Counted from the stretch's first letter, positions 1 to 8,819 are shown. The stretch is DNA of 64,000 nt from Planococcus ruber (GCF_022819085.1 NZ_JALHAG010000001.1:827395-891394), one strand, 5' to 3'. Translations and numbers: made by a program. The notes: generated by a model not told the origin, from the sequence alone.

Positions 1-2
1 GT

Positions 3-131
3 GAATACAAGCATGACGATGCGACAGAGTGGACGGTTTCCGTTGAGACAATCGATGAATTAGTCCAATTGGTGAAAAGGATGAATGGACAATCGGCAAT
101 GGCCAATAGAAAGGAAGAAACGTATGGCTGA
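3..131 (+). CDS. 3' end of an unidentified gene (cut by window start)
   Basis: An open frame enters from the left edge and stops at TGA 129-131, giving about 42 residues that end in NRKEETYG. The stretch TIDELVQLVKRMNG looks like an amphipathic C-terminal helix. I do not recognise the family. Its last 8 bases overlap the ugpC ATG, which suggests translational coupling and membership of the ugp operon. The missing substrate-binding protein or a regulator may lie further upstream, outside the window. Confidence 0.5.
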   Translation, partial: EYKHDDATEWTVSVETIDELVQLVKRMNGQSAMANRKEETYG

Positions 132-1203
132 AATTAGACTGGACAATATCTCAAAGACCTTTAACGGAGACCAGGTCGTCAAAAACATTTCCCTGACGAT
201 CAAGGATGGCTCGTTTACAGTGCTAGTCGGCCCTTCCGGCTGTGGGAAATCCACCATTTTGCGGATGCTCGCGGGCTTTGAGCAACAGACCGAAGGCGAT
301 ATCTGGATTGATGGAAAGCGGGTCAATGATCTCGCTCCCAGCAAGCGTGACATCGCGATGGTGTTTCAGAACTATGCCCTTTATCCGACCATGACTGTTA
401 AAGGGAATATCGAGTTTGGACTAGCCAACCGGAAAGTGCCGAAAAAGGAACGGAATCTGTTGATTGCGGAAATCGCAGAAATAGTCGGCTTGTCCGATCA
501 TTTGGACAAAAAACCCGATAAGCTGTCGGGAGGCCAGCGCCAGCGGGTAGCCCTTGCACGTGCCATGGTCAAGAAGCCAAAAGTCTTCATCCTGGATGAA
601 CCGCTATCTAACCTGGATGCCAAGCTCCGCACGCAGATGCGCACGGAATTGATTCAGCTGCACGAAAAATTAGGGACGACTTTCGTCTATGTTACCCATG
701 ACCAAGTTGAAGCGATGTCGATGGGCGATGAAATCATTATCTTAAACAAAGGAGTCGTTCAGCAAAAAGCAGCACCGATTGATGTGTATCAGAGTCCGGG
801 TAATCTATTCGCGGCGGAATTCATCGGCCAGCCGCCAATGAACGTTTTCAAAAAAGAAGAATTTCACGAACTTCAAGATGCCCTGCCGGAAGCTGCGGCA
901 TATATCGGGTTTCGGCCGGAGCATGCGGGCCTTGCTTTGGAATCCGCTCATGTGCCGCATACCATCGAACTGGAAAGTGAGATTTTGACACTCGAAACGC
1001 TAGGGGCGGAAACGGTCTATAAAGTGAAAAACCGTGTCGGTACGATGAACATCCGTAGCTTTACGGCCCCCGTATCCAAGCGAGGCAAGTGCTTTGCCAC
1101 GATTCCGATGGAAAAGCTGTATGCTTTCGGAGCCGATCAGACAGCATTGCCTGCATTGGATTTCCCGTTCCAAAAGGAGGCGGCATTGAATGGCGTTCGC
1201 TAA
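124..1203 (+). CDS. ugpC: UgpC/MalK-type ABC transporter ATPase
   Basis: Cytoplasmic ATPase that powers an ABC importer, probably for sn-glycerol-3-phosphate or glycerophosphodiesters. Visible motifs are Walker A GPSGCGKST (about residues 36-44), Q-loop VFQNYALYP, signature LSGGQRQRV (134-142), Walker B VFILDEP (154-160) and the switch His in VTHDQ (192). A TOBE-like C-terminal region follows (GFRPEHAG near 260). I chose ATG 124 (359 aa) over ATG 85 because MAEIRLDNISK is the normal family start and GAAAGGAAG lies just upstream. Two permeases and a glycerophosphodiesterase follow in the same operon, which supports the substrate guess. No binding protein is seen in the window. A multiple-sugar role remains possible. 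Confidence 0.9.
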   Translation: MAEIRLDNISKTFNGDQVVKNISLTIKDGSFTVLVGPSGCGKSTILRMLAGFEQQTEGDIWIDGKRVNDLAPSKRDIAMVFQNYALYPTMTVKGNIEFGLANRKVPKKERNLLIAEIAEIVGLSDHLDKKPDKLSGGQRQRVALARAMVKKPKVFILDEPLSNLDAKLRTQMRTELIQLHEKLGTTFVYVTHDQVEAMSMGDEIIILNKGVVQQKAAPIDVYQSPGNLFAAEFIGQPPMNVFKKEEFHELQDALPEAAAYIGFRPEHAGLALESAHVPHTIELESEILTLETLGAETVYKVKNRVGTMNIRSFTAPVSKRGKCFATIPMEKLYAFGADQTALPALDFPFQKEAALNGVR

Positions 1204-2119
1204 AGTCCAGCTTGATATGGAAGAAAAGAAAGCGGAGCGGCAAGGTTTCCTTTCCTGGGTGAAACTGCGTCCCTATGCGATGATTTTTCCGGCAATCTTC
1301 ATTTTTTGTTTGTTTTTCATCTATCCTATCGGCTATATGATCTATTTAAGTTTTCATGACTGGAATTTTGTCAGTCCGGTCAAGGACTTTGTCGGAACTT
1401 CCAATTTCAGCTATTTGCTGAGCGACCGGGATTTCAGGGAAGTCATTTCCAACTCATTCATCTATACGTTTTTCACTGTGTTTTTGACGATCAGCTTATC
1501 CTTGCTTTTAGCTCTTTGGCTGAACCGAGGCGGTACTGTCTACTCATTCATGCAGGCATCGATCTTCAGCCCGCATATTATTTCACTGGTATCGGTTTCC
1601 ATGCTGTGGATGTGGATCATGGATGCCGATTACGGCTTGTTGAATTGGTTCCTTAACCTGATTGGCATGGAATCGGTCATGTGGCTGACAAGTCCCGAAT
1701 ATGCGCTCACTTCCTTGATCCTTGTGGCGGTATGGAAAGGAATCGGTTTCAATACCCTCGTTTTTATCGCTGGTTTGCAGAGCATTCCAAAAGACTTGTA
1801 TGAAGCGGCGGAATTGGATCACACGCCGCCGTGGAGAAGGTTCTTGAAGATCACCGTGCCGATGCTGTCGCCAACTTTGTTTTTCCTGACAATCATTGGT
1901 GTCATCAACTCGTTCCAAGTGTTCGAGACCATTAACCTGATGACAGCGGGTGGACCGATCAACTCGACAAACACCTTTGTTTATTACATCTATCAATACG
2001 GGTTCCAGTTCTTTAAAATCGGCTACGCTTCAGCTGCCGGCGTGATTTTGCTGGTCATCCTAAGTGTGCTGACCGTCGTCTATTTCAAAGTGTTGAGCAA
2101 GCGAGTACATTACCGATAA
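1190..2119 (+). CDS. ugpA: UgpA-type ABC transporter permease
   Basis: Membrane permease (309 aa), one half of the transport channel served by the preceding ATPase. About six hydrophobic segments are visible, beginning at YAMIFPAIFIFCLFF. The family EAA loop that docks to the ATPase is present as DLYEAAELDHTPPWRRF. The ATG overlaps the end of the ATPase gene by 14 bases and has AAGGAGGCGG upstream, so the two are translationally coupled. The MalF/UgpA family is clear; the glycerol-3-phosphate substrate is inferred from the phosphodiesterase downstream. Confidence 0.88.
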   Translation: MAFAKVQLDMEEKKAERQGFLSWVKLRPYAMIFPAIFIFCLFFIYPIGYMIYLSFHDWNFVSPVKDFVGTSNFSYLLSDRDFREVISNSFIYTFFTVFLTISLSLLLALWLNRGGTVYSFMQASIFSPHIISLVSVSMLWMWIMDADYGLLNWFLNLIGMESVMWLTSPEYALTSLILVAVWKGIGFNTLVFIAGLQSIPKDLYEAAELDHTPPWRRFLKITVPMLSPTLFFLTIIGVINSFQVFETINLMTAGGPINSTNTFVYYIYQYGFQFFKIGYASAAGVILLVILSVLTVVYFKVLSKRVHYR

Positions 2120-2133
2120 GTGAGGGGAAACAG

Positions 2134-2958
2134 ATGAATTCATCACCCATTTTCAAAATTGCCAACGGAATCGGATTGGTTCTGTTGTTCATCATTTTCG
2201 CCGTTCCATTCGTGTGGATGGCGAGCACCGCTTTTAAATCGCTGGGGGAGACCATGACGTTTCCGCCAGTCTGGATTCCAGAAACTTTGCAATGGCAGAA
2301 CTTTGTAGAAGCATGGAATTCGGGTCCATTCCTTAAATACTTTGTGAATAGCGTCGTTGTGACGCTGCTGATTCTGATTCTGCAATTTGCCACCATCATT
2401 CCAGCAGCTTATGCGTTTGCGCGCTATGAATTTCCGCTGAAGAATTTTTTCTTCGCTTTGACCATGATCTGTTTGATGATTCCGAGCCAGCTGATCTTTT
2501 TGCCGGTTTACCTGAATCTCAGTTCATGGGGCATCCTCGACACAATTTGGGGACTGATCCTGCCGTTTGCGACCAGTGCGTTCGGAATTTTCCTGCTGCG
2601 CCAGTCGTTTATGCAAGTGCCGGAGGAATTGCTCGAAGCGGCGCGCCTGGATGATGCTTCAGAATGGCAGATCATCCGCAAAATCATGCTGCCGCTTGCC
2701 AAACCTGTTTTGATCACGCTCGCGCTATTCAGTTTCATCGCGCACTGGAATGATTATTTCTGGCCGCTTGTCATGACGACAACGGATCAAGCACGAACAC
2801 TGCCGCTTGGCATCGCCATGCTGCGGCAAGTGGAAGGCGGAGCGGCCTGGAACGTGGTGATGGCCGGGAATCTATTGCTGGTGCTGCCGATTCTGGTCAT
2901 TTTCTTCTTTGCACAAAAGCATATTATTCGGGCTTTCGTTTACACGGGTGTGAAATAA
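2134..2958 (+). CDS. ugpE: UgpE-type ABC transporter permease
   Basis: Second permease subunit (274 aa) of the importer, MalG/UgpE family. It has an N-terminal membrane segment near 8-28, further hydrophobic segments, and the EAA loop EELLEAARLDDASEW near residue 170 for contact with the ATPase. It begins 14 bases after the first permease, with GAGGGGAAACAG before the ATG. It would form a heterodimeric channel with the preceding permease. Confidence 0.88.
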   Translation: MNSSPIFKIANGIGLVLLFIIFAVPFVWMASTAFKSLGETMTFPPVWIPETLQWQNFVEAWNSGPFLKYFVNSVVVTLLILILQFATIIPAAYAFARYEFPLKNFFFALTMICLMIPSQLIFLPVYLNLSSWGILDTIWGLILPFATSAFGIFLLRQSFMQVPEELLEAARLDDASEWQIIRKIMLPLAKPVLITLALFSFIAHWNDYFWPLVMTTTDQARTLPLGIAMLRQVEGGAAWNVVMAGNLLLVLPILVIFFFAQKHIIRAFVYTGVK

Positions 2959-2973
2959 GGAGGAGGTATTTGC

Positions 2974-3687
2974 ATGGGACAACTTATTGCTCATAGGGGC
3001 TGGTCAGGGAAAGCGCCGGAAAACACATTGGCTGCCATCGAATTGGCGCTTGAGGAACCGAAAATCACCAGCATTGAAATTGATGTTCATCAGTCAAAAG
3101 ACGGAATTCCGGTCGTCATCCACGATCACCGGGTGGACCGGACGACAGACGGCTCCGGTTATGTGATGGATTTGACTCTAGCTGAGTTGAAGAAACTCGA
3201 TGCCGGAAGCTGGTTCGATCCGGCTTTTACAGGTGAACAGATTCCAACGCTTGAAGAAGTGCTTGAACTGGTTGGAGGCAAGAAGAATTTGCTGATTGAA
3301 TTGAAACAGATGGCTGGCCTTTACGAGGGGCTGGAAGCGAATGTGCTGACGCTTATCCAAAATTTCAATACAGAAGCGCAGTGCAGCCTGATTTCATTTG
3401 ACCATAAAAGCTTAAAGACCTGTCTGGCATTTAATCCGGAAGTTAAACGGACTCTGGTGATGCTCGGTTCGCCGCTTTTGCTGGTCGATCAAGTGAATGA
3501 AATCGGAGCTTCCGCGGTATCGATGCACCACCAGTATGTTGATGAGGAAATGATCAGCAGCTTGAAAAACAACGGCACAGATCTTGTCGTCTGGACAGTG
3601 GACCAAAAAGCGGAAGCGGATAGAGTCCTCCGTTTCGATCAGGGCATCGCGTTGACAACCAATCATCCAGAGCGGTTGTGGGTATAG
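2974..3687 (+). CDS. glpQ: Glycerophosphodiester phosphodiesterase
   Basis: Hydrolyses glycerophosphodiesters to sn-glycerol-3-phosphate and an alcohol. Family hallmarks are the N-terminal AHRGWSGKAPENT (catalytic His-Arg and the Glu-Asn pair), EIDVHQSKDG (metal-binding Glu/Asp) and VIHDHRVDRTT (second catalytic His). The 237 aa length fits the cytoplasmic UgpQ-like form, and no signal peptide is visible. It starts 15 bases after ugpE behind a strong AAGGAGGAGG site, so it is the enzyme arm of the importer operon: the substrate is taken up and then cleaved inside the cell. Confidence 0.9.
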   Translation: MGQLIAHRGWSGKAPENTLAAIELALEEPKITSIEIDVHQSKDGIPVVIHDHRVDRTTDGSGYVMDLTLAELKKLDAGSWFDPAFTGEQIPTLEEVLELVGGKKNLLIELKQMAGLYEGLEANVLTLIQNFNTEAQCSLISFDHKSLKTCLAFNPEVKRTLVMLGSPLLLVDQVNEIGASAVSMHHQYVDEEMISSLKNNGTDLVVWTVDQKAEADRVLRFDQGIALTTNHPERLWV

Positions 3688-3713
3688 AAATTTTCAGGAT
3701 GAAAGGGTCTGCC

Positions 3714-4817
3714 ATGAAGAAATCAATTCACCTTAGTTTGGAAAAGCTAAAATCCGAAAAACCGGCAGAAAAAGGGAGGGACCCTTATTTCGACAATGCC
3801 CGCTTCCTTTTAGTCGCGCTGGTGGTGCTTGGGCATCTGCTGAGTCCGGTACGGGAAAGCAGCGAAGCGCTATATTTTGCAAATAACTTTTTGGCTTCAT
3901 TCCGCATGCCTGCACTGATTCTGATAACCGGCTATTTCACGAAGCATGTGTGGAAGGACAAAGAGCGGTTCGTCAAGCGTCTCGTGCTCGGCATTCTGCT
4001 TCCTTATTTGGTATTTCAAAGTTTTTACTTGTGGATGCTTGGGCTGGTTCAGACATTTCCGGAACTCGCAGCGAATCTTTTTGCACCGAGTTTCGGGATG
4101 TGGTTTTTGCTGAGCCTGCTTTTCTGGAATTTATTGCTGCTGCCGTTTTCCAAATTGAAGCATCCGATTTTGGTGTCGGCTGTTATCGCGCTTGCCATCG
4201 GCTGGGTGGATGGAGCTGGAGAATTCCTGAGCCTGTCCCGGACATTCGTTTTCTTGCCGCTGTTTCTTATGGGCCATTACGCGAAAAAAGAACAGCTGGA
4301 TTGGTTCAAGACGCAAAAAGCGAAAGTTGTGTCGCTTTTCAGTGCAGCTGCAAGCCTCCTCCTGCTTTCTGCTTTTTCATTGGATCAAGCGAGGGACGCA
4401 CTGTTAGCCAGGCACCCTTATGTCCAAGTAGCAGATTCCATGTTGGAAGGCACGTGGCTGAGGCTGGTTTTCTACCTCATTATGCTTTTGGGCATCATCG
4501 CTTTTCTGCCATGGGTGCCTCGGCAGAAATGGTCATTTACATATCTGGGCAGAAGGACGGCCTACGTCTATGTCCTTCATCTATTCTTCATCAATCTCTT
4601 CACGCTTCTGGAACTTTTCCCGGAGGAATTGGGCTGGTCGTTCTATCTCGGGTTGCCGGTTGTATGGTTCGCCATTGTCATGTTCGTCAGCTCAACACCG
4701 GTCATTTTTCTCGCCAAGCCAATTGTGGAAGGGAAAATTTCCGTTCCGGTATTGCGGGAATGGATTTTTGGAATGAAGTCATTGGGGCATTCGGGAAATT
4801 TAGCAGATAAGAAATAA
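3714..4817 (+). CDS. Acyltransferase-3 family membrane protein
   Basis: Integral membrane protein of about 367 aa that resembles acyltransferase-3 / fucose 4-O-acetylase-like proteins, which transfer acyl groups to extracellular sugars or lipids. Evidence is the opening RDPYFDNARFLLVALVVLGH (with the family-typical N-terminal His), the segment FRMPALILITGYF and about ten hydrophobic segments. I start at ATG 3714 because GAAAGGG lies before it; a GTG at 3678 would overlap glpQ by 10 bases. It is the last gene of the ugp run and ends at a terminator. The acyl acceptor is unknown. Confidence 0.72.
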   Translation: MKKSIHLSLEKLKSEKPAEKGRDPYFDNARFLLVALVVLGHLLSPVRESSEALYFANNFLASFRMPALILITGYFTKHVWKDKERFVKRLVLGILLPYLVFQSFYLWMLGLVQTFPELAANLFAPSFGMWFLLSLLFWNLLLLPFSKLKHPILVSAVIALAIGWVDGAGEFLSLSRTFVFLPLFLMGHYAKKEQLDWFKTQKAKVVSLFSAAASLLLLSAFSLDQARDALLARHPYVQVADSMLEGTWLRLVFYLIMLLGIIAFLPWVPRQKWSFTYLGRRTAYVYVLHLFFINLFTLLELFPEELGWSFYLGLPVVWFAIVMFVSSTPVIFLAKPIVEGKISVPVLREWIFGMKSLGHSGNLADKK

Positions 4818-4852
4818 CAAGGACGGGTTTTCAGAACTCGTCCTTGTTCATT
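4816..4852 (+). terminator. Terminator of the ugp/acyltransferase operon
   Basis: AACAAGGACG pairs with CGTCCTTGTT around a short loop, right after the stop codon, followed by a T-rich stretch. Confidence 0.75.
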
Positions 4853-4861
4853 TTCAGCTCA

Positions 4862-4898
4862 AGTAAAAATCCCCTCATCCGAATAGGATGAGGGGATT
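4862..4898 (-). terminator. Terminator of the phosphoesterase gene
   Basis: A 13-base stem AATCCCCTCATCC / GGATGAGGGGATT with a GAATA loop. On the minus strand it is followed by TTTTT. Confidence 0.8.
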
Positions 4899-4918
4899 GA
4901 AGGCTATCTGCTGTTTTG

Positions 4919-5773
4919 TTAGACTCTTTGTGCCTTCCGCACCGGCAGCGGAATCACATGCTTCACGTCGCTGTCCGGACCGAGAAGCTGACGGTTTAAA
5001 GAGAAATGTGGAATGGCGTGGCCAATTACTTGTGCGCATTTCTGCAATTCCGGATCGTACAGGTCAATCGTCTCGATGCTGATTTCTGTATCGGACAGTT
5101 CAATGATGCGCGCCGTCTGTTCATCAAGCACGGCTGCCAGCTGCACGAAATTCCATTGCTCGCGCACGGCGATGGAGTTGCAATGGTTATGGCCGTTCAT
5201 GTAGAGGCCAGGCCCCTGTTTTTTATTCAGCACATCCCATACCGGAGTACGGGGGTGGATGCAGCGGAATTCTTGATCCGATTGGATCGTGGTGTCATAG
5301 ACCGGATGGTGCCCGAAGACGATGAGTGGGCGGCTGCCGCTTTGTTCGACGACGCCTTTCAGCCAGTAAAGCTGGGCAGGGTCGAGCGCGCCGCCGCAGT
5401 CGCGGTAATCCTGCTCTTTTGCCGTATCGAGAAAAGCGAGCACCGCCTGGTCGGTTGAAATGTCGCGGTAGCGTTTCTGCTGGGTGATTGTCAGCACTTC
5501 ATGGCGGGTTTGCCCGTAGAGATCGTGATTGCCAAGGACTTGAACAAACGGCTTTTGGTGCTGATCGATGATCGCATAGATTTCCTCGAGTTCCTCTTTC
5601 AAACCGTAATTCGTCAAATCGCCGATGGATACGTACAGGTCTGCCGGAATCGAGAAAAAACGTTCCATAAAATTTGCGTAGAACTTTTTCCGGTCCTCCT
5701 TTATGAACGCGTATTCCTCTGCAAGTGCCGGATAGTGCAAGTCGCCGATTACTGCAATTTTCATCGTCTTCAT
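4919..5773 (-). CDS. Calcineurin-like metallophosphoesterase
   Basis: Predicted cytoplasmic dimetal phosphoesterase (284 aa) with the full motif set: GDLHYP near the N terminus, GDLTNYG, GNHDLYG, GHHPVYD and GHNHCNS. These residues bind two metals and cleave phosphate esters; the natural substrate is unknown. The open frame extends further upstream, but GAGAGGAGACG precedes ATG 5773, and an in-frame ATG at 5764 is an equally good start. It is transcribed divergently from the PEP-mutase-family gene and has its own terminator. Confidence 0.85.
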   Translation of the reverse strand: MKTMKIAVIGDLHYPALAEEYAFIKEDRKKFYANFMERFFSIPADLYVSIGDLTNYGLKEELEEIYAIIDQHQKPFVQVLGNHDLYGQTRHEVLTITQQKRYRDISTDQAVLAFLDTAKEQDYRDCGGALDPAQLYWLKGVVEQSGSRPLIVFGHHPVYDTTIQSDQEFRCIHPRTPVWDVLNKKQGPGLYMNGHNHCNSIAVREQWNFVQLAAVLDEQTARIIELSDTEISIETIDLYDPELQKCAQVIGHAIPHFSLNRQLLGPDSDVKHVIPLPVRKAQRV

Positions 5774-5938
5774 CGTCTCCTCTCTATCATTCCTCTCAAG
5801 TATCGCAAACCAATGCGAAGACTGCTTTAAGCCCGTGTTAAGATTTGTAAAGCTTCGGACCATAAGTGCAAGAATGAGGACGAACCCGTGTGAACCGCTT
5901 GGTAGAATAAAACCAGGAAAACAAAGGGGGAAGCAGCA

Positions 5939-6709
5939 ATGAACAAAATCAACGTGTTTCATGAATTGCATCAAGAAGGTGAGCTTTTATTTCTCGGAAA
6001 TGCATGGAATGCCGCTTCGGCAAGAGCTTTGGAAGCAGCAGGATTTCAGGCAATCGGCACGACAAGCTGGGGAATTGCCGATTCCTTCAGATTGCCGGAT
6101 GGTGAAAAGATGAAGTTTGATGAGCAGTTGAAAATCATTCGGGAAATCGTCGGAAGTGTGGCGATACCTGTGACTGCGGATATCGAATCAGGATATTCGG
6201 AAGAGACGGAGATTATTGTTCGGCATGTGCTGCAAGTCGCAAAAACCGGAGCGGCTGGCATTAATATCGAAGATTCGATGAAAAATAGAAGTGGCCTGCG
6301 GGATTTAGCGGAACATGCAGAATGCTTGAGGGCCATTCGTTTTGCGCTGGATGCTGCGGGGTATGAAAATTTCTTCATCAATGCGCGATGCGATGTCTAT
6401 CTTCAGGAAAATCCGTCGCTTGAAGAGGCGCTGAAACGAGCGAAAACCTATGAACAAGCAGGCGCAAGCGGGATTTTCATGCCGGGATTGACGGAAGAAA
6501 ATGCTATCCGCAAATTAGCGGCTGCACTCGCAGTGCCGCTGAATTTATTGTCGCTGCCAGGGCTGAGCGATGCGGAAAAATTGAAGAGTTGGGGAGTTCG
6601 CCGCTTCAGTATCGGCAATGCGCTTTCGGATAAAATTTTCGCTATAATGAGAGAAGAAGCAAGGCGGATGGTGGATACAGGGGATGCGTCCAGTTTATAT
6701 GACAGGTAA
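5939..6709 (+). CDS. Isocitrate lyase / PEP mutase family enzyme
   Basis: A 256 aa TIM-barrel enzyme of the isocitrate lyase/PEP mutase superfamily (C-C or P-C bond lyases or mutases acting on 2-oxo acids). Seen motifs are GTTSWGIADSFRLPDG, the metal-binding TADIESGYSEE, GINIEDSM and INARCDVYL. The ATG has AAAGGGGGAAGCAGCA upstream. No phosphonate genes lie nearby, so a phosphonopyruvate role is not supported; oxaloacetate or methylisocitrate-like substrates are possible. adaA begins 16 bases downstream and may be co-transcribed. Confidence 0.82.
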   Translation: MNKINVFHELHQEGELLFLGNAWNAASARALEAAGFQAIGTTSWGIADSFRLPDGEKMKFDEQLKIIREIVGSVAIPVTADIESGYSEETEIIVRHVLQVAKTGAAGINIEDSMKNRSGLRDLAEHAECLRAIRFALDAAGYENFFINARCDVYLQENPSLEEALKRAKTYEQAGASGIFMPGLTEENAIRKLAAALAVPLNLLSLPGLSDAEKLKSWGVRRFSIGNALSDKIFAIMREEARRMVDTGDASSLYDR

Positions 6710-6724
6710 AGGAGGGCTTCGCGC

Positions 6725-7309
6725 ATGAAAAAAACGCATTTTTCATTTGAAGAGATGTGGGAGAAAATCATGGCCTGCGACCGAAGCTATGACGGCTTAT
6801 TCTATACAGCGGTTAAGACGACCGGCATCTACTGCCGCCCGTCCTGCCGTTCCCGGAAACCGAAAAAAATCAATGTCGAATTTTATTCGTCGCAGCAAGA
6901 AGCGATAAACCATGGCTACCGCGCCTGCAAAAGATGCCAGCCGGACGCAGGGCTTTCCCCGAATACGGAAGTCGTACGGGAAGTCGCCTTATTTCTCGCG
7001 GCTCATTACAGAAAGCCTTTGCGGCTAGCGGAAATTGCCGATCATGCAGGCCTCACGCCGTCTTATCTGGACCGGCTTTTCAAACAAGAGACCGGTGACA
7101 CGCCGCTCGCCTATTTGAAAAAGATCCGCGTCGACAAAGCGGCGCATCTCATAGAATACAGCGACTTGTCCAATCTGGACATTTGCTACGAAGCGGGATT
7201 CCAAAGCCCGTCCAATTTCTATAAAGCATTTAAAACGATCAAACAATTATCTCCCGGCGACTACCGCAAAAACGGCGTGCTAGCCGGGACAAGGAGGGTT
7301 TTATCATGA
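6725..7309 (+). CDS. adaA: AdaA: methylphosphotriester-DNA methyltransferase and activator
   Basis: Adaptive-response regulator (194 aa). Its N-terminal domain removes methyl groups from DNA phosphotriesters and so becomes a transcription activator. Zinc ligands and acceptor are visible as C37 and C41 (IYCRPSCRSR) and C68 and C71 (RACKRCQPD), with C37 the expected methyl acceptor. Two AraC-type helix-turn-helices follow from about residue 85 (LAEIADHAGLTPSYLDRLFKQ). As in Bacillus, the base methyltransferase is a separate protein encoded next, overlapping by 4 bases (ATGA). The start has AAGGAGGGC upstream. Confidence 0.93.
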   Translation: MKKTHFSFEEMWEKIMACDRSYDGLFYTAVKTTGIYCRPSCRSRKPKKINVEFYSSQQEAINHGYRACKRCQPDAGLSPNTEVVREVALFLAAHYRKPLRLAEIADHAGLTPSYLDRLFKQETGDTPLAYLKKIRVDKAAHLIEYSDLSNLDICYEAGFQSPSNFYKAFKTIKQLSPGDYRKNGVLAGTRRVLS

Positions 7310-7800
7310 GTGAATTGCATCTGCTCGATCTGCCGTCGCCGGTCGGCATCATTGAAATTGCCGGAGACGCGGAAAGCATCCATTCAATCCTATTCACAGA
7401 CCGAAATGAGCCGCAGCATCTGTTGAATGCAGGGACTCCGGAGCCGCTCAAGCAATGTGCGCAGCAGCTTGAAGAGTATTTCAAAGGCGAGCGCACGGAT
7501 TTCGATTTGCCGCTGTATTCCATCGGGACGCCTTTTCAGCAGGAAGTCTGGCAGGCATTGATGGAAGTCGACTACGCGAAGACTGCATCCTATAAGGATA
7601 TTGCGGTTGCGATTGGCCGCGGCAAAGCGGTTCGGGCAGTGGGAAGCGCCAACAGCAAGAACAAACTGACCATCGTCGTGCCGTGCCACCGCGTCATCGG
7701 CTCGAACGGCACACTGACCGGCTATGCCGGCACTCTCGAACGGAAAGAATGGCTACTTGCCCATGAACGTGCCGTGAACGAACAGTCAAAACTAATTTAA
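7306..7800 (+). CDS. adaB: AdaB/Ogt: methylated-DNA-protein-cysteine methyltransferase
   Basis: Suicide repair enzyme (164 aa) that transfers alkyl groups from O6-alkylguanine in DNA to its own cysteine. The active-site motif VVPCHRVIG is present with the acceptor at about C127, and the recognition-helix region VGSANSKNK lies just before it. It overlaps adaA by four bases and has GGAGGGTTTTATC upstream. The pair forms the alkylation response operon and ends at a terminator. Confidence 0.93.
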   Translation: MSELHLLDLPSPVGIIEIAGDAESIHSILFTDRNEPQHLLNAGTPEPLKQCAQQLEEYFKGERTDFDLPLYSIGTPFQQEVWQALMEVDYAKTASYKDIAVAIGRGKAVRAVGSANSKNKLTIVVPCHRVIGSNGTLTGYAGTLERKEWLLAHERAVNEQSKLI

Positions 7801-7813
7801 TAGGCTGAAATTC

Positions 7814-7834
7814 GCCGCGTTTGCGGCTTTTTTT
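7814..7834 (+). terminator. Terminator of adaAB
   Basis: GCCGC-GTTT-GCGGC stem-loop followed by seven T. Confidence 0.8.
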
Positions 7835-7841
7835 ATTGTCT

Positions 7842-7940
7842 GGAAAGTAAATTGGGGAGAAAGGGGAGTATTTGAACTCTCAAGGAAAGTATGGGAAGCG
7901 CAAAGGAAAGTATTTTCATCTTCAAGGAAAGTAAAGCCAA
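7842..7940. repeat. Five-copy array with exact 21-bp period (GGAAAGTA core)
   Basis: The core GGAAAGTA occurs at 7842, 7884, 7905 and 7926, and a variant GGGGAGTA at 7863, so starts are 21 bp apart. The fuller unit is about CTTCAAGGAAAGTA plus variable bases. It lies in non-coding DNA between the convergent adaB and SDR genes, between their two terminators. Confidence 0.75.
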
Positions 7941-7991
7941 AAGCTGTCTGTGAAAATAAAATAAAAGAAAAAATTTCCAGAGAAAATGGGA

Positions 7992-8031
7992 TAAAAACAA
8001 GCAAACCCCCGGTTCGATTAAGAACCGGGGG
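7992..8031 (-). terminator. Terminator of the SDR gene
   Basis: CCCCCGGTTC / GAACCGGGGG stem; the minus strand continues T-rich (TTTGCTTGTTTTT). Confidence 0.8.
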
Positions 8032-8057
8032 CTTGCAAAGTGACTTCGCTTTTCTGC

Positions 8058-8819
8058 TTAAAACGCTGCAGTCCAGCCGCCGTCTGCCGTTACTACTGTG
8101 CCGTTGACGAAGCTTGATTCGTCAGAAGCCAGGAAGAGGGCAACCTGTGCAATTTCTTCGGGTTGGCCAACGCTTGGAATCGCTGCCTGTGCCAGTTGAG
8201 CACGGCCCATGCCGAATTCGTTGATGTTCTTCATCGAAGCGCTGATGTTCGTTGAAACAGCTCCTGGGGCAATCGCGTTGCAGCGGATGCCTTCTTTTGC
8301 GTACATAAAGCCGGTGTTTTTTGTCATGCCGACGACTGCGTGTTTGGAAGCGCCGTAAGTCGCCCCAGCATGTGCGCCGTTCAAACCGCCAGTCGATGCG
8401 ATATTGATGATATTGCCTTTCTTTTTCTCCAGGAAAATCGGAATCGCTTTACGCATAGCGCGCATGACGCCTTTTGTATTGATGTCGAAAATCAGGTCCC
8501 AACGCTCATCGGTGATGTCAGCAACCGGCTCAAACCCGTCCATGATGCCGGCATTGTTGACCAATACATCCAATGTGCCGTAATCGTTGACTGCTGCATC
8601 GATCATGCTTTCCACGTCTTCTTGCTTCGCCACGTTCGCTTTGACCGCTTTCGCTGTGCCGCCTTTTGCCGTAATGACTTCGACCACTGCTTCTGCACCT
8701 TCCAAGTTCAAATCGGCGACGATGACTTTCGCGCCTTCAGCTGCGTATAATTCCGCAATCGATTTTCCCATGCCGGATGCCGCGCCTGTCACTACTGCTA
8801 CTTTGCCTTCTAATTTCAT
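8058..8819 (-). CDS. Short-chain dehydrogenase/reductase
   Basis: NAD(P)-dependent oxidoreductase of the classical SDR family (253 aa). It shows the cofactor motif TGAASGMGKS (residues 11-20), NNAGIMDG, a catalytic Ser in NIASTGG and the YGASKHA Tyr/Lys pair, and it ends with the usual GTVVTADGGWTAAF. The substrate is not deducible. ATG 8819 has AGGAGG 8 bases upstream. It is read divergently from a TetR gene, and imperfect repeats in the shared region suggest that regulator controls it. Confidence 0.9.
   Translation of the reverse strand: MKLEGKVAVVTGAASGMGKSIAELYAAEGAKVIVADLNLEGAEAVVEVITAKGGTAKAVKANVAKQEDVESMIDAAVNDYGTLDVLVNNAGIMDGFEPVADITDERWDLIFDINTKGVMRAMRKAIPIFLEKKKGNIINIASTGGLNGAHAGATYGASKHAVVGMTKNTGFMYAKEGIRCNAIAPGAVSTNISASMKNINEFGMGRAQLAQAAIPSVGQPEEIAQVALFLASDESSFVNGTVVTADGGWTAAF

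Noticed and set aside
3950-4810. Plus-strand frame (286 codons) overlapping the acyltransferase gene
   Set aside because: It is an alternative frame of a gene with clear membrane-protein signature; Cys/Ser/Arg-rich and without family motifs.
5939-6709. Phosphonate metabolism locus
   Set aside because: The enzyme is in the PEP mutase superfamily, but no phosphonate synthesis or uptake genes are near, so only the superfamily is claimed.
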